From: a virus
DNA length: 64,000 nucleotides
Strand: one strand, 5' to 3'
Virus record (IMG/VR): IMGVR_UViG_3300019458_000002
Span: 107,714 to 171,713 of that record
The notes beneath the pieces are model-generated. The model was given only the letters and a program-made list of their open reading frames with translations. It had not been told where the DNA came from and did not search any database. The number at the start of each line of letters is the position of its first letter. Within the stretch, counting starts at the first letter, position 1. Below are positions 25,271 to 32,876 of the stretch, piece after piece. Both the position numbers and the translations under genes were made by a program.

Positions 25271-26764
25271 ATGGCAGAGGAATCAAAAGAGTGGAATCAA
25301 GCTCTTCCATTCAGTGAAAAGAAACAGAATGCGGCATTAGGTCATCTCATGACTAATGAGCGTTTCTTCTTGCAAGCCAGAAACATCATCAAGCCAGAGT
25401 GGTTCGTCCAGCCTTCTAACCAAAGGGTCTGGAAGAACATGATTGAGTTTTATGCCAAGTACAAGACCGTTCCTTCGAAAGAAGAGATTCTAGACTTCGG
25501 GGACTTAAGGGGTGAAGACCAAAAAACCAAAGACAACACCCTCATCAGAATGAAACTTTTTGAGCACGAGACTCAGTTCTTTAACCTTGACCACATCAGA
25601 GATGAGCTAACCGTCTGGCTCCACACACGCATCTTCCATGAAACAGTCAACTCCTCTATCAATCTGTTCAACAAAGAGCACTTTGCTAAGGCGTATCAAA
25701 AACTGGAGGAAGCTACAAAGACAATAAGAACCATAACCTTTGAAAATGACTTAGAAGAAAAGTTCATCGACTTCCAAGAAGAGTTTGCGAAGTCTGAGGC
25801 AGAAATTGGCTCAGCCATCACCTTCGGGCTCCCGGCTCTAGATAAGCTCCTGGTTCCTCATAGCCCCGGCAAGGAAATTCATGGCGGCCTATTTAAGGGG
25901 GATACTACTGTTATTCTAGCACCAACCAATGTGGGCAAAACAACGTGTCTTGTAACTGTGGCTCGACACAATGTTCTTCGTGGCAAAGACGTTCTGTTTA
26001 TCACACACGAGGGGCGGCCCGCAGACATCAAAGAAAAAATCTGGTGCTCAGTCCTAGACTGCAGCAAAGGCGCTCTGTTCAGAGGCTACAAGACCCCAGA
26101 AGGAACTGAACATATTAGGAATGCACTAGCACTTATCGATAAGCATCTTACTTACATACCAATGAACAAGCCTGGCCTAACTGTGGAAGAGGTTGAGGCT
26201 GTCATGCGTAGAAAGAACGATGAGCGCATTGCAAAAACAGGTAAGGGATATGACCTGTTGCTTAATGACTATCCTGCAAAGCTCACAACAATCTTAGGTA
26301 GAGAAGGCCGACTTGAAAAGCGACATATGGACAACATAGTTTATGACTATTTTGTTCAGCTTTCATTAGACCTGAAATGGCATTCAGTGCTAGCAATCCA
26401 AACAAATCGTGAAGGTGCTAAAGCTTCCAAGGGTAAAATCAAGGGAAGTGCTCAGCGTTTGGTTGGAATGGAAGATGTTGCTGAATCATACGCAGTCATG
26501 CAGACCGCTACCAATGTCATTACTCTCAATAGAGATGGTAACAAAATAATTTTCCTTATCGATAAAAGCCGCTCAAGCGAAACAGGAATTGCTGTGGTTT
26601 GCCAAGCAAATTATGCGCACTGCCTTACGCATGACCCAAGATACCCCCATACTTGGTACAAAAGCAATGCCAGCATGGGCGAGCGCCTGGAGGCACTGTT
26701 GGAAACATATAACGGGAAAGAAATCCCAGAACACGAAATATACGCGAAGAATGACGCAGACTAG
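25271..26764 (+). CDS. dnaB-like: DnaB-like replicative helicase
   Basis: 497 residues. The N-terminal helical domain (AALGHLMTNERFFLQARNII ... WFVQPSNQRVW) is like that of DnaB. The RecA-type motor has Walker A LAPTNVGKTTC (about 216-226), HEGRPADIKEKIW, and VLAIQTNREGAK with conserved Gln/Thr/Asn. It would unwind the replication fork 5' to 3'. The start lies right after the previous stop. It closes the replication module with polymerase, SSB, recombinase and primase. Confidence 0.88.
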   Translation: MAEESKEWNQALPFSEKKQNAALGHLMTNERFFLQARNIIKPEWFVQPSNQRVWKNMIEFYAKYKTVPSKEEILDFGDLRGEDQKTKDNTLIRMKLFEHETQFFNLDHIRDELTVWLHTRIFHETVNSSINLFNKEHFAKAYQKLEEATKTIRTITFENDLEEKFIDFQEEFAKSEAEIGSAITFGLPALDKLLVPHSPGKEIHGGLFKGDTTVILAPTNVGKTTCLVTVARHNVLRGKDVLFITHEGRPADIKEKIWCSVLDCSKGALFRGYKTPEGTEHIRNALALIDKHLTYIPMNKPGLTVEEVEAVMRRKNDERIAKTGKGYDLLLNDYPAKLTTILGREGRLEKRHMDNIVYDYFVQLSLDLKWHSVLAIQTNREGAKASKGKIKGSAQRLVGMEDVAESYAVMQTATNVITLNRDGNKIIFLIDKSRSSETGIAVVCQANYAHCLTHDPRYPHTWYKSNASMGERLEALLETYNGKEIPEHEIYAKNDAD

Positions 26765-26772
26765 GAGAGCTT

Positions 26773-26964
26773 ATGGCAAATCTCTGGAAGGTTGTGAGTG
26801 GTATATCGGCATGGAAGGGCAAAGAAGGAACTTTAGTAAAAATTGATGACGAATGGATAGTGCTTAGGATAATGGAAATTGAAGTTGAGGAACAGGTTTT
26901 CTACGATGTCCGAATGCCACTAGGTTGCTGCAAAGAGATTTTACATGAAAAAGCAAAAGCGTAA
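26773..26964 (+). CDS. Hypothetical small beta-rich protein
   Basis: 63 residues with AGGAGAG upstream of the ATG. Alternating strand pattern (WKVVSGISAWKGKEGTLVKI, EWIVLRIMEIEVEEQVFYDV) suggests an SH3- or OB-like small barrel. It overlaps the ClpP-like gene by 20 bases. Function unknown. Confidence 0.55.
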   Translation: MANLWKVVSGISAWKGKEGTLVKIDDEWIVLRIMEIEVEEQVFYDVRMPLGCCKEILHEKAKA

Positions 26965-27571
26965 ACCAACTGATTCACTTGAAATGAGGACAGCCTTCAC
27001 CTTAGAAACAGGTGCAAATTTTGCTGACAGAACCATCTACCTATGGGGTGGCATCGACCACGAGACAGCCTACAAGTTCTTTGTTCCATTTCAGGCCATG
27101 GATAAGTCAGGGCAATGGATTCGAGTGATTCTAAACTCTCCTGGAGGAGACGAAGCTTCTGGGTTCGCTATCTACGAGCTAATCAAGCACTCCAACAGCC
27201 CTGTGTTAATTGACGGATATGGAACTGTGTTTAGTATGGCATCTATGATTATGCAGGCTGGCACTGTTCGCCGCATGAGCCCAGAATGTCGCTTCATGGT
27301 TCACTGTGGGTCAGTGGGATTGACTAGCGATGTTGAGACAAATACCTTCGTGGCTCTAGCCGGTGAATTAGGCTATATAAACAAGAGATATTCGGACATC
27401 ATGGGCTTGAAATCAAAGAAGCCAAAGGAAGAAGTTACGAAGCTCTGCAACAAGGAATCGTATATGTCAGCTGAAGAAGCTGTGAAATGGGGTTTCATTG
27501 ACACAGTCATTCAAACTGGAAGCGATATCGAGGTTTCAATCAAGAAGGTGAAGCCAAAGAAAGCAAAATAA
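26945..27571 (+). CDS. clpP-like: ClpP-like serine protease
   Basis: 208 residues. ClpP fold landmarks: LNSPGGDEASGFAIYELIK, nucleophile Ser97 in GTVFSMAS and His120 in RFMVHCGS. The usual third catalytic position before MSAEEAVKWGFIDTV is Glu rather than Asp (NKESYMSA), so activity may be altered. Length is close to bacterial ClpP (about 207). No Clp ATPase is encoded nearby, so it may use the host unfoldase, or it may be a capsid-maturation-type ClpP-like protease; the distance from structural genes makes this less likely. Confidence 0.82.
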   Translation: MKKQKRKPTDSLEMRTAFTLETGANFADRTIYLWGGIDHETAYKFFVPFQAMDKSGQWIRVILNSPGGDEASGFAIYELIKHSNSPVLIDGYGTVFSMASMIMQAGTVRRMSPECRFMVHCGSVGLTSDVETNTFVALAGELGYINKRYSDIMGLKSKKPKEEVTKLCNKESYMSAEEAVKWGFIDTVIQTGSDIEVSIKKVKPKKAK

Positions 27572-27573
27572 AA

Positions 27574-28140
27574 ATGAATAAATACTTACTGGGTGTCTTA
27601 GGAGCAATTGTAGTGTTTGGGCTTGGTTACGGCTCAGGTCGATACCTGACTCCTGCTCAGGTTGTAGTCACTGAGACAGTAAAGGAAGTCATTCAAGAAA
27701 AAATCGTTATTCAGAAAGAGATTGAGGTGAAGGTTGTGAAGGTTTTTATTGAAAAGAAAGCTGAAGAACGTGAAATTACCGAGACCAAGAAGCCTGATGG
27801 AACTGTAGTAATTACTACCAAAGAAAAAATCAACACCGACACAAAGATTGACGAGAGCACCGATAAGAAGGAGAAGGAAAAGACTGAAGCCGACCTTCTT
27901 GCCTCTAAAGAAGCCGCAAAGAAAACGGAAACCATTTTTTCAAAACCAAATATAAGGCTTGGGTTCCAAACTGGATACAACTTCCGAGACCTACTTGACA
28001 CAAGAACCTTTGGTAAGGGCGGCATGATATTCGGTATATCTGCAGAAAAACGACTTATAAGAAACCTACCCATATTCGTCGGCATCTGGGCTAATAACCA
28101 AGGTGCAGGAGGCGTAGGAGTAAGTTACGAAGGGTTCTAA
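27574..28140 (+). CDS. Membrane-anchored periplasmic protein with charged stalk
   Basis: 188 residues. One N-terminal membrane helix (LLGVLGAIVVFGLGYGSGRYL, about 4-24) is followed by a highly charged, repetitive stalk (about 30-120; EKIVIQKEIEVKVVK, KEKINTDTKIDESTDKKEKE), then a compact C-terminal strand-rich domain (RLGFQTGYNFRDLL ... GVGVSYEGF). N-in topology with a periplasmic stalk recalls i-spanins, but the C-terminal domain is extra. Function unknown; envelope role likely. Confidence 0.55.
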   Translation: MNKYLLGVLGAIVVFGLGYGSGRYLTPAQVVVTETVKEVIQEKIVIQKEIEVKVVKVFIEKKAEEREITETKKPDGTVVITTKEKINTDTKIDESTDKKEKEKTEADLLASKEAAKKTETIFSKPNIRLGFQTGYNFRDLLDTRTFGKGGMIFGISAEKRLIRNLPIFVGIWANNQGAGGVGVSYEGF

Positions 28141-29510
28141 TGGGATATTCAAGGGAATACTATAGAAAATACCGCGAACTTAATAGAGAAAAAATATTAG
28201 AAAATAATAGAAGATACTATAAAAAAAGAGGACCCAAGACACCCAACAGAGAAGTCGAACATCGTGCTAGTATAAAAACAAAATATGGGATTACAAAAGA
28301 CCAAAAAGACGAAATGGCAAGACACCAACGCGGTCTGTGCGCGATATGCTCTAAAAAGCCTAACAAACTTTTTATAGACCACAACCATTTAACTGGGAAG
28401 GTAAGAGGTCTGCTTTGTCGTGAGTGCAACCTTGCCTTTGGTCTATTTAAAGAAAACAAAACAGCGCTTTATTCAGCGGTTTCTTATTTGGAAAGATATC
28501 AAGAAAAGTTTGCTTCAGACAAACTCGGCCCCGATGCTCAAATGATGGTAAGAAGGGAGCTTGAGGATAAGTTAAATCTTAGCATTGGAGAGCCTCACTT
28601 TATACCCAGAATAACAAAACAAGATATGCGATACCCTCCTCCTGAAGGGAAAGAAGAGTTGGTCTCTCTGATAAAGAAGAGAACAGACAAAAAACACGTA
28701 GTTATAACCAATGGAGGAAAGCAGGCGCTCTTAGCCAGCATGTACGCCCTTAAAAAGGTGTCTGGTATGAATTGTGTTATACATGAGCCCCCTTATTGGC
28801 CAAGCTTCCCTACGCTAGCTAAAATGTCTGGGCTAAGTTTTAATTCCGATTTAAATGAGAATCCTATTAAAATAATTACTCTTCCTGGCAATCCACAGGG
28901 TCTTTTCCCTATCAAAAAAGACCTTTATCATATTTGGGATAGCGTATACGCGCAGCCTCTGTATGGATTTAAGGGTATGATTCCCAATCACATCATTCAA
29001 GTAGAGAGTATGTCAAAGGCGTTCGGGCTTTCTGGAGCGAGGTTGGGGTGGCTACTGACAGATGATGAAAAGCTTGCCGAAGCTGCCAAGAACTACATGG
29101 AATTTACAACTAGCGGAGTATGCGTTCTTTCCCAAAATCTTGCTATTGACTTTTTTGAAAATGCAAAGAATATGGACCGTAGGCTTCATAAAGCAAGAAT
29201 AATTTTGTTAAAAAATGGAGAACTCTTTAAAAAGGAAATAGCGGAATTTGTGCAAGTATATTATGGGGTTCCAAAAGACGGGACCGGAATGTTTGCGTGG
29301 TTTTTAGTAAAACCCGAATTTCAACAAATCTTCTCGGAATCTATCAAAAATGTAGATTTGTTATTGGTTTCAGGGGAATCTTGTGGTATGATGGAGAAAG
29401 GATGGTACAGAATGAGTATGGGCCATAACTTCGACTATACCAAACTTGTCCTAACAAAGCTACGAAAGGAAATTGATAGTGTCCGACACACACACGGAAC
29501 TAGAATATAA
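28140..29510 (+). CDS. Fusion of HNH endonuclease VII domain and class I/II PLP aminotransferase
   Basis: 456 residues, one frame. Residues 1-120 are a complete HNH domain: CAIC (67-70), DHNH (80-83), RGLLCRECN (90-97), ending in YLERY, just where the stand-alone HNH protein at 14048 ends. Residues about 135-450 form a full aminotransferase: GEPHF (150), NGGKQAL (191), PGNPQG (249-254), D267-SVY, the PLP lysine K293 in SMSKAFGLSGARLGW, and the C-terminal substrate Arg424 in YRMSMG. Internal ATGs at 28542/28545 lack a Shine-Dalgarno site. The whole gene is AT-rich compared with neighbours. The amino-acid substrate is unknown. Confidence 0.85.
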   Translation: MGYSREYYRKYRELNREKILENNRRYYKKRGPKTPNREVEHRASIKTKYGITKDQKDEMARHQRGLCAICSKKPNKLFIDHNHLTGKVRGLLCRECNLAFGLFKENKTALYSAVSYLERYQEKFASDKLGPDAQMMVRRELEDKLNLSIGEPHFIPRITKQDMRYPPPEGKEELVSLIKKRTDKKHVVITNGGKQALLASMYALKKVSGMNCVIHEPPYWPSFPTLAKMSGLSFNSDLNENPIKIITLPGNPQGLFPIKKDLYHIWDSVYAQPLYGFKGMIPNHIIQVESMSKAFGLSGARLGWLLTDDEKLAEAAKNYMEFTTSGVCVLSQNLAIDFFENAKNMDRRLHKARIILLKNGELFKKEIAEFVQVYYGVPKDGTGMFAWFLVKPEFQQIFSESIKNVDLLLVSGESCGMMEKGWYRMSMGHNFDYTKLVLTKLRKEIDSVRHTHGTRI

Positions 29511-30090
29511 GTTACCTGCAGCCAAGGTGAGCATAAATGATTTTGTTACTTGGCTGACAGCGCAAGGCCCTGACACATACGTACACCTTATGTCTCCAGA
29601 CCTGTACTATGAACAGGGTGAGTCAACGGTTCGTCATCGTTGGGGCTGTGACGTAGGTGAGGTTAAGGGAGCAGGAGAGTTAACGGTAAAACGCCGGAAA
29701 GACAAGAAGTCGACTACCTCGCGAGTTGAAGTTGACCTCTCTTTTGCAGAAAAGGTTACCAGAGAGGACGTTACAACGTTCCTGGAGCTAACTGGATGGA
29801 AGAGAGCTTTCACCGTCATTAAAGACTGTCACATCTTCAATTTCTCGGCAACTGGCAAGCCGAAGGTTAGCATTGTCATCTATGACTGCTGGCTTGCGGG
29901 GACAGACAAGCCTGTTCCCAAGCGATTCATTGAAATTGAAGCAGCTAAGGGCAGCAATGAAACCTTTAAAAGAGACAAGGAAATTATTGATGAATGGTAT
30001 TCAAAAATTTCCTCTCGCTTCGACGTAGAGAAGCCTATTAACAAATCTCTTTACGAGATTTTCTCTGGTAAAAGCTATAGGCTAGTGTGA
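29479..30090 (+). CDS. CYTH-domain (triphosphate tunnel) protein
   Basis: 203 residues from the GTG at 29479 (AAGGA 8 bases upstream; a TTG at 29473 is also open). It has the CYTH signature ELEYK near the N-terminus, VRHRWG, ELTVKRRKDKK, RVEVDLSF, and FIEIEAAKG: alternating charged strands that line a tunnel binding triphosphates. CYTH enzymes cleave thiamine triphosphate, inorganic triphosphate or RNA 5' triphosphates, or make cAMP. Its place beside RNA ligase and Thg1 genes favours an RNA 5'-end role, by inference. Confidence 0.65.
   Translation: MSDTHTELEYKLPAAKVSINDFVTWLTAQGPDTYVHLMSPDLYYEQGESTVRHRWGCDVGEVKGAGELTVKRRKDKKSTTSRVEVDLSFAEKVTREDVTTFLELTGWKRAFTVIKDCHIFNFSATGKPKVSIVIYDCWLAGTDKPVPKRFIEIEAAKGSNETFKRDKEIIDEWYSKISSRFDVEKPINKSLYEIFSGKSYRLV
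30074..30080 (+). promoter_or_regulatory. GCTAT box before an SD-less GTG
   Basis: GCTATAG 13 bases before the GTG at 30087, with TAGTGTG spanning the start, just as at 8384 and 31173. No Shine-Dalgarno sequence and no clear -35 box. It lies within the end of the CYTH gene. Confidence 0.35.
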
Positions 30091-30590
30091 ACTCCACAAT
30101 CCTCAAGAAAGAGGCTCTATTCTGGTTAAGGTACAAGAAGCGATACGAGCTTGTTTGTACGGAAGTACAAGTAGGGCACGGTATAGCTGATGTTTATGCT
30201 ATTGGTCCCGATTGGAAGGCCCCAACAAGCTCAATCGAGATTGAAACAAAGATAAGTGCATCAGACCTAAAGAGGGATTTTGAGGATAAGTCTGCAAAGC
30301 ATTTTGCAATCAAGAGTGAAACTAGACTTTCTCCCAACTACTTCTACTTCATGGTGCCAACAGACTTAACTGAACTAGCGCTGGAGTTGGTTGCTCAGCA
30401 CAATCCCAAATATGGAGTCCTCTGCTTAGGGGAGTATGACTTTCAGCCGCTGACGGTTGTTAAAAAGGCGTCGAAGTTACATAAAGAGCATCCCACTAAC
30501 CACATTATTGGAAATGCGGTGCTTCGCATGGGCAGCGAAATCTGTCTCCTGCACAAGAAAGTATTAAAAAATGAAAAGAACTCAAATTGA
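30087..30590 (+). CDS. Putative PD-(D/E)XK nuclease-like protein
   Basis: 167 residues. The N-terminal part carries a typical restriction-endonuclease-fold core: YELVCTEVQVGHGIADVYAI, then SSIEIETKISASDLKRDFED (about 48-67), giving D-x(n)-E-x-K as in MmcB-like and resolvase-like nucleases; the ADVYAI...EIETK spacing fits. It sits inside the RNA-repair-like cassette, so a DNA or RNA cleavage role is possible. It starts at a GTG with no Shine-Dalgarno and overlaps the CYTH stop. Confidence 0.5.
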   Translation: MNSTILKKEALFWLRYKKRYELVCTEVQVGHGIADVYAIGPDWKAPTSSIEIETKISASDLKRDFEDKSAKHFAIKSETRLSPNYFYFMVPTDLTELALELVAQHNPKYGVLCLGEYDFQPLTVVKKASKLHKEHPTNHIIGNAVLRMGSEICLLHKKVLKNEKNSN

Positions 30591-30867
30591 GGTCAGAATA
30601 GACCCTGAAGAAAACAAGAGTAAGTGGAAGGTTCGCATTGAGGACCAAGACACACTACCAGGCACCCCTGAATTTTCGGTTCGTCAAGTTTTATTCTTAG
30701 AAGAATTAGCTGTCAATAACCATTTATTGCTAACTTGTGGTCCAGTGCGGTATCAGAGGCTGGCAATCTTTCATGATGGAGTCAAGTGGATTGCGGAAGC
30801 AGAAGCCATTGGACCTTCATCAAATGAAAAAGTTAAATCGACCGCGTCGGGAAGAAGCCAAGGGTAA
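30571..30867 (+). CDS. Hypothetical protein
   Basis: 98 residues, overlapping genes on both sides by 20 and 44 bases. Strand-rich pattern (QIEVRIDPEENKSKWKVRIE; RLAIFHDGVKWIAEAEAIG). No family recognised. The extensive overlap with the next gene is unusual even for this compact genome. Confidence 0.5.
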   Translation: MKRTQIEVRIDPEENKSKWKVRIEDQDTLPGTPEFSVRQVLFLEELAVNNHLLLTCGPVRYQRLAIFHDGVKWIAEAEAIGPSSNEKVKSTASGRSQG

Positions 30868-31138
30868 AGAGCTAGCTGAGCTTAAGAAAGAAAATAATCA
30901 GCTGCGTCGCCAGATATCTAGGCTTCGAAAAGAGATTGAGAGACTTGAGCTTATGACGTTGATTGACCGAGAGGACAATCAACCAGCGCCTCGTGTAGAG
31001 CGAAAGAAAAGCAAGCTAACGTGCCCAGCCTGCGATAATCAAAGCTTTTCAATGACTACAACTCCAAGCGGCAAGAAAATCTACGTGTGCAAGAACTGCA
31101 AGTGGATTGGTCAACTTAACCAAGATTCTGTAAATTAG
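30824..31138 (+). CDS. Coiled-coil zinc-ribbon protein
   Basis: 104 residues from the ATG at 30824; the frame is open further 5' but overlaps the neighbour. A basic N-terminus and a coiled coil (GKELAELKKENNQLRRQISR, about 15-45) are followed by a C-terminal zinc ribbon, CPACDNQSF ... YVCKNCKWIG. Possibly a nucleic-acid-binding or transcription-associated adaptor. Function unknown. Confidence 0.55.
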   Translation: MKKLNRPRREEAKGKELAELKKENNQLRRQISRLRKEIERLELMTLIDREDNQPAPRVERKKSKLTCPACDNQSFSMTTTPSGKKIYVCKNCKWIGQLNQDSVN

Positions 31139-31167
31139 TTGACACCATAGCTATAACAAGCTATCAT
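31139..31167 (+). promoter_or_regulatory. Promoter before the cREC / RNA ligase / Thg1 genes
   Basis: TTGACA (31139-31144), a 17-base spacer and TATCAT (31162-31167) preceded by GC. The predicted start coincides with the GTG at 31173, with no Shine-Dalgarno sequence, so the transcript should be leaderless. Confidence 0.65.
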
Positions 31168-31172
31168 ATAGT

Positions 31173-31577
31173 GTGGATAAGTTTCTACAGACCTCCGATG
31201 CTAACTGTAAGCGTTGGCTGTTCTTAGATGACGACAAGCTTCGTCATAGTGGATTCGATATCCACTGTATTGGTTTGCCCGTGAAGGTTACGCATGTCTG
31301 GACGGCCGACCAAGCAATTGAAACCCTCAAGAATGAGGAGCCTTTTGATTGTGTTTGGCTTGACCATGACCTAGAGAATACAGACCCTAATTACTCTGGA
31401 GCATGTGTTGCAGAATTTATTGCACATCACATTGACAAAGCAAAGCTTCCAAAGTATGTTGTAGTACATAGTCACAATCCAGCAGGCGCTGAAGTAATGG
31501 CAGACATGCTTCATGCAGCTGGTGTGCCAGTTAAAAGAGTTGAATATAAAGCACCTCAATCAGTAAGGAGTTGGTAA
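31173..31577 (+). CDS. Receiver-like protein of the cyclic-phosphate-processing (cREC) type
   Basis: 134 residues. A receiver-like fold with LFLDDDKLRH near the N-terminus, AIETLKNEEPFDCVWLDHDL in the middle and KYVVVHSHNPAGAEVMADML near the C-terminus. The extra His and the DHDL and HSHN motifs differ from signalling receivers. They match what I recall of the cREC group linked to RNA repair, proposed to process 2',3'-cyclic phosphates left by RNA-cleaving toxins. It is followed by RNA ligase and Thg1 genes, which fits. The GTG start is probably leaderless. Confidence 0.6.
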   Translation: MDKFLQTSDANCKRWLFLDDDKLRHSGFDIHCIGLPVKVTHVWTADQAIETLKNEEPFDCVWLDHDLENTDPNYSGACVAEFIAHHIDKAKLPKYVVVHSHNPAGAEVMADMLHAAGVPVKRVEYKAPQSVRSW

Positions 31578-31831
31578 TGGACACTGAACAAAAGCCCGTT
31601 GAAGTTGTTGCACCTGAAGCCCCAACAGAAAACACTGTTGGACAGCACACCTATTTCATGTCAAAGAGCGCGGAACTTGAAAAGGCCCTGGCTGAAGCCT
31701 CCGAGAGAAATCTTAAGGTTCTGGGATTCGAAAGAACTCGCCCAAACCCAGTATCCAAGGACCGGAAGCCATTCAGGTACTCTGTTGCAAACGATGCATG
31801 GGTCATGAAGTGTATGACCAAGAAAGAGTAA
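31577..31831 (+). CDS. Hypothetical small protein in the RNA-repair cassette
   Basis: 84 residues from the ATG at 31577, with TAAGGAG 6 bases upstream. Acidic N-terminus, a central helix (ELEKALAEASERNLKVLGFE) and a basic C-terminal part (NPVSKDRKPFRYSVANDAWV). No family recognised. Coupled by overlap to the cREC gene and 1 base from the ligase gene. Confidence 0.55.
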   Translation: MDTEQKPVEVVAPEAPTENTVGQHTYFMSKSAELEKALAEASERNLKVLGFERTRPNPVSKDRKPFRYSVANDAWVMKCMTKKE

Positions 31832-31832
31832 G

Positions 31833-32876
31833 ATGGCTTCGTTTGGTGTATACGTAGTTAAAATACCTGGATTTGGGCAACACCCAAATGCCGACAAGCT
31901 CTCTATTACTCAGGTTGAGGGATGCCCCGTTATTTTTCAAACTGAAGAGTTTAGGGGCCTAAATAAGGCCGTCTATATTCCTATAGACGCCATGGTGCCT
32001 CTGGACATGCAGGCTTTTGCTTTCTTGCGCAATGACAAGTATAAGCCCGGTAAGAAGCACCGTATGAAGGCAAAGAAACTTCGGGGAATCTTCAGCATGG
32101 GCATGCTAGTGCCTATCTCGGCTCTTGAAAAAGAAATTCAGGGACACATTGACTGGGAACCTGGCACAGATATTTCTCAGCATCTTGGCATCACAAAGTA
32201 TGAGGAACCTCTAGACCCAGTTTCATTTGGAAAGTCTCAGCAGGAATCTGACCCCGGAGTAATTCCACACTATGACATGGAGAGTTACCGAAAGTACAAG
32301 CACGTTCTTGCAGACAGCGAGGAAATTGTAGTCACGGAAAAACTCCATGGTTGCAATTCAAGATACTTTTGGCATGTGAAAGATGGCGCTGAGCCTCGCT
32401 TCTATGCCGGTTCTCATGGTCAATTCAAGAAATTTCATGAGACCAATTTGTGGTGGAAAACCGCAATCCAGTATGACTTAGAGAATAAACTGAAGCCATT
32501 CCCAAACCTTGCACTGTATGGCGAAGTTGTAGGAACCCAGGATTTGCGATATGGGGCAAAGCAGGGCGAAACGTTCTTCGCTGCCTTTGACCTTTACAAC
32601 ATTGAAAAAGGCAAGTTCGAAGATTACGAGAACTTCCTGGAATTCTGCAAGAAAATCGATGTGCCGGTTGTACCCGTTATTTATCGGGGTCCGCATCTTT
32701 CAGAGTATATGGAAACCCTTTCTAAGGGAGACACAACGTTACTTGCTGGACAAATTCGTGAGGGAATAGTGATAAGGCCAATTAAGGAGCGCTGGAACTA
32801 CGAGACCGGCAGAACCCTACTCAAGTTCGTATCTGAGGACTACCATCTTCGCAAGGGTGGGAGTGAGTATAAGTAA
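31833..32876 (+). CDS. RNA ligase, Rnl5/DRB0094-like
   Basis: 347 residues. The N-terminal OB-like domain has HPNADKLSITQVEG (about 17-30), also seen in tRNA-binding domains and in the Deinococcus-type (DRB0094) RNA ligases. The nucleotidyltransferase core has motif I EKLHG with AMP-accepting Lys170, LYGEVVG (motif III), FAAFDLY (IIIa), EGIVIRP (motif IV) and LLKFVSEDY (motif V). Length matches the family (about 340). Rnl5-type ligases seal 3'-OH/5'-phosphate nicks in RNA. Its neighbours suggest repair of cleaved tRNA or other RNA after host defence. Confidence 0.85.
   Translation: MASFGVYVVKIPGFGQHPNADKLSITQVEGCPVIFQTEEFRGLNKAVYIPIDAMVPLDMQAFAFLRNDKYKPGKKHRMKAKKLRGIFSMGMLVPISALEKEIQGHIDWEPGTDISQHLGITKYEEPLDPVSFGKSQQESDPGVIPHYDMESYRKYKHVLADSEEIVVTEKLHGCNSRYFWHVKDGAEPRFYAGSHGQFKKFHETNLWWKTAIQYDLENKLKPFPNLALYGEVVGTQDLRYGAKQGETFFAAFDLYNIEKGKFEDYENFLEFCKKIDVPVVPVIYRGPHLSEYMETLSKGDTTLLAGQIREGIVIRPIKERWNYETGRTLLKFVSEDYHLRKGGSEYK

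Noticed and set aside
27574-28140. i-spanin identity for the membrane-anchored stalk protein.
   Set aside because: Topology fits, but there is an extra C-terminal strand-rich domain and no o-spanin lipoprotein gene overlapping it.
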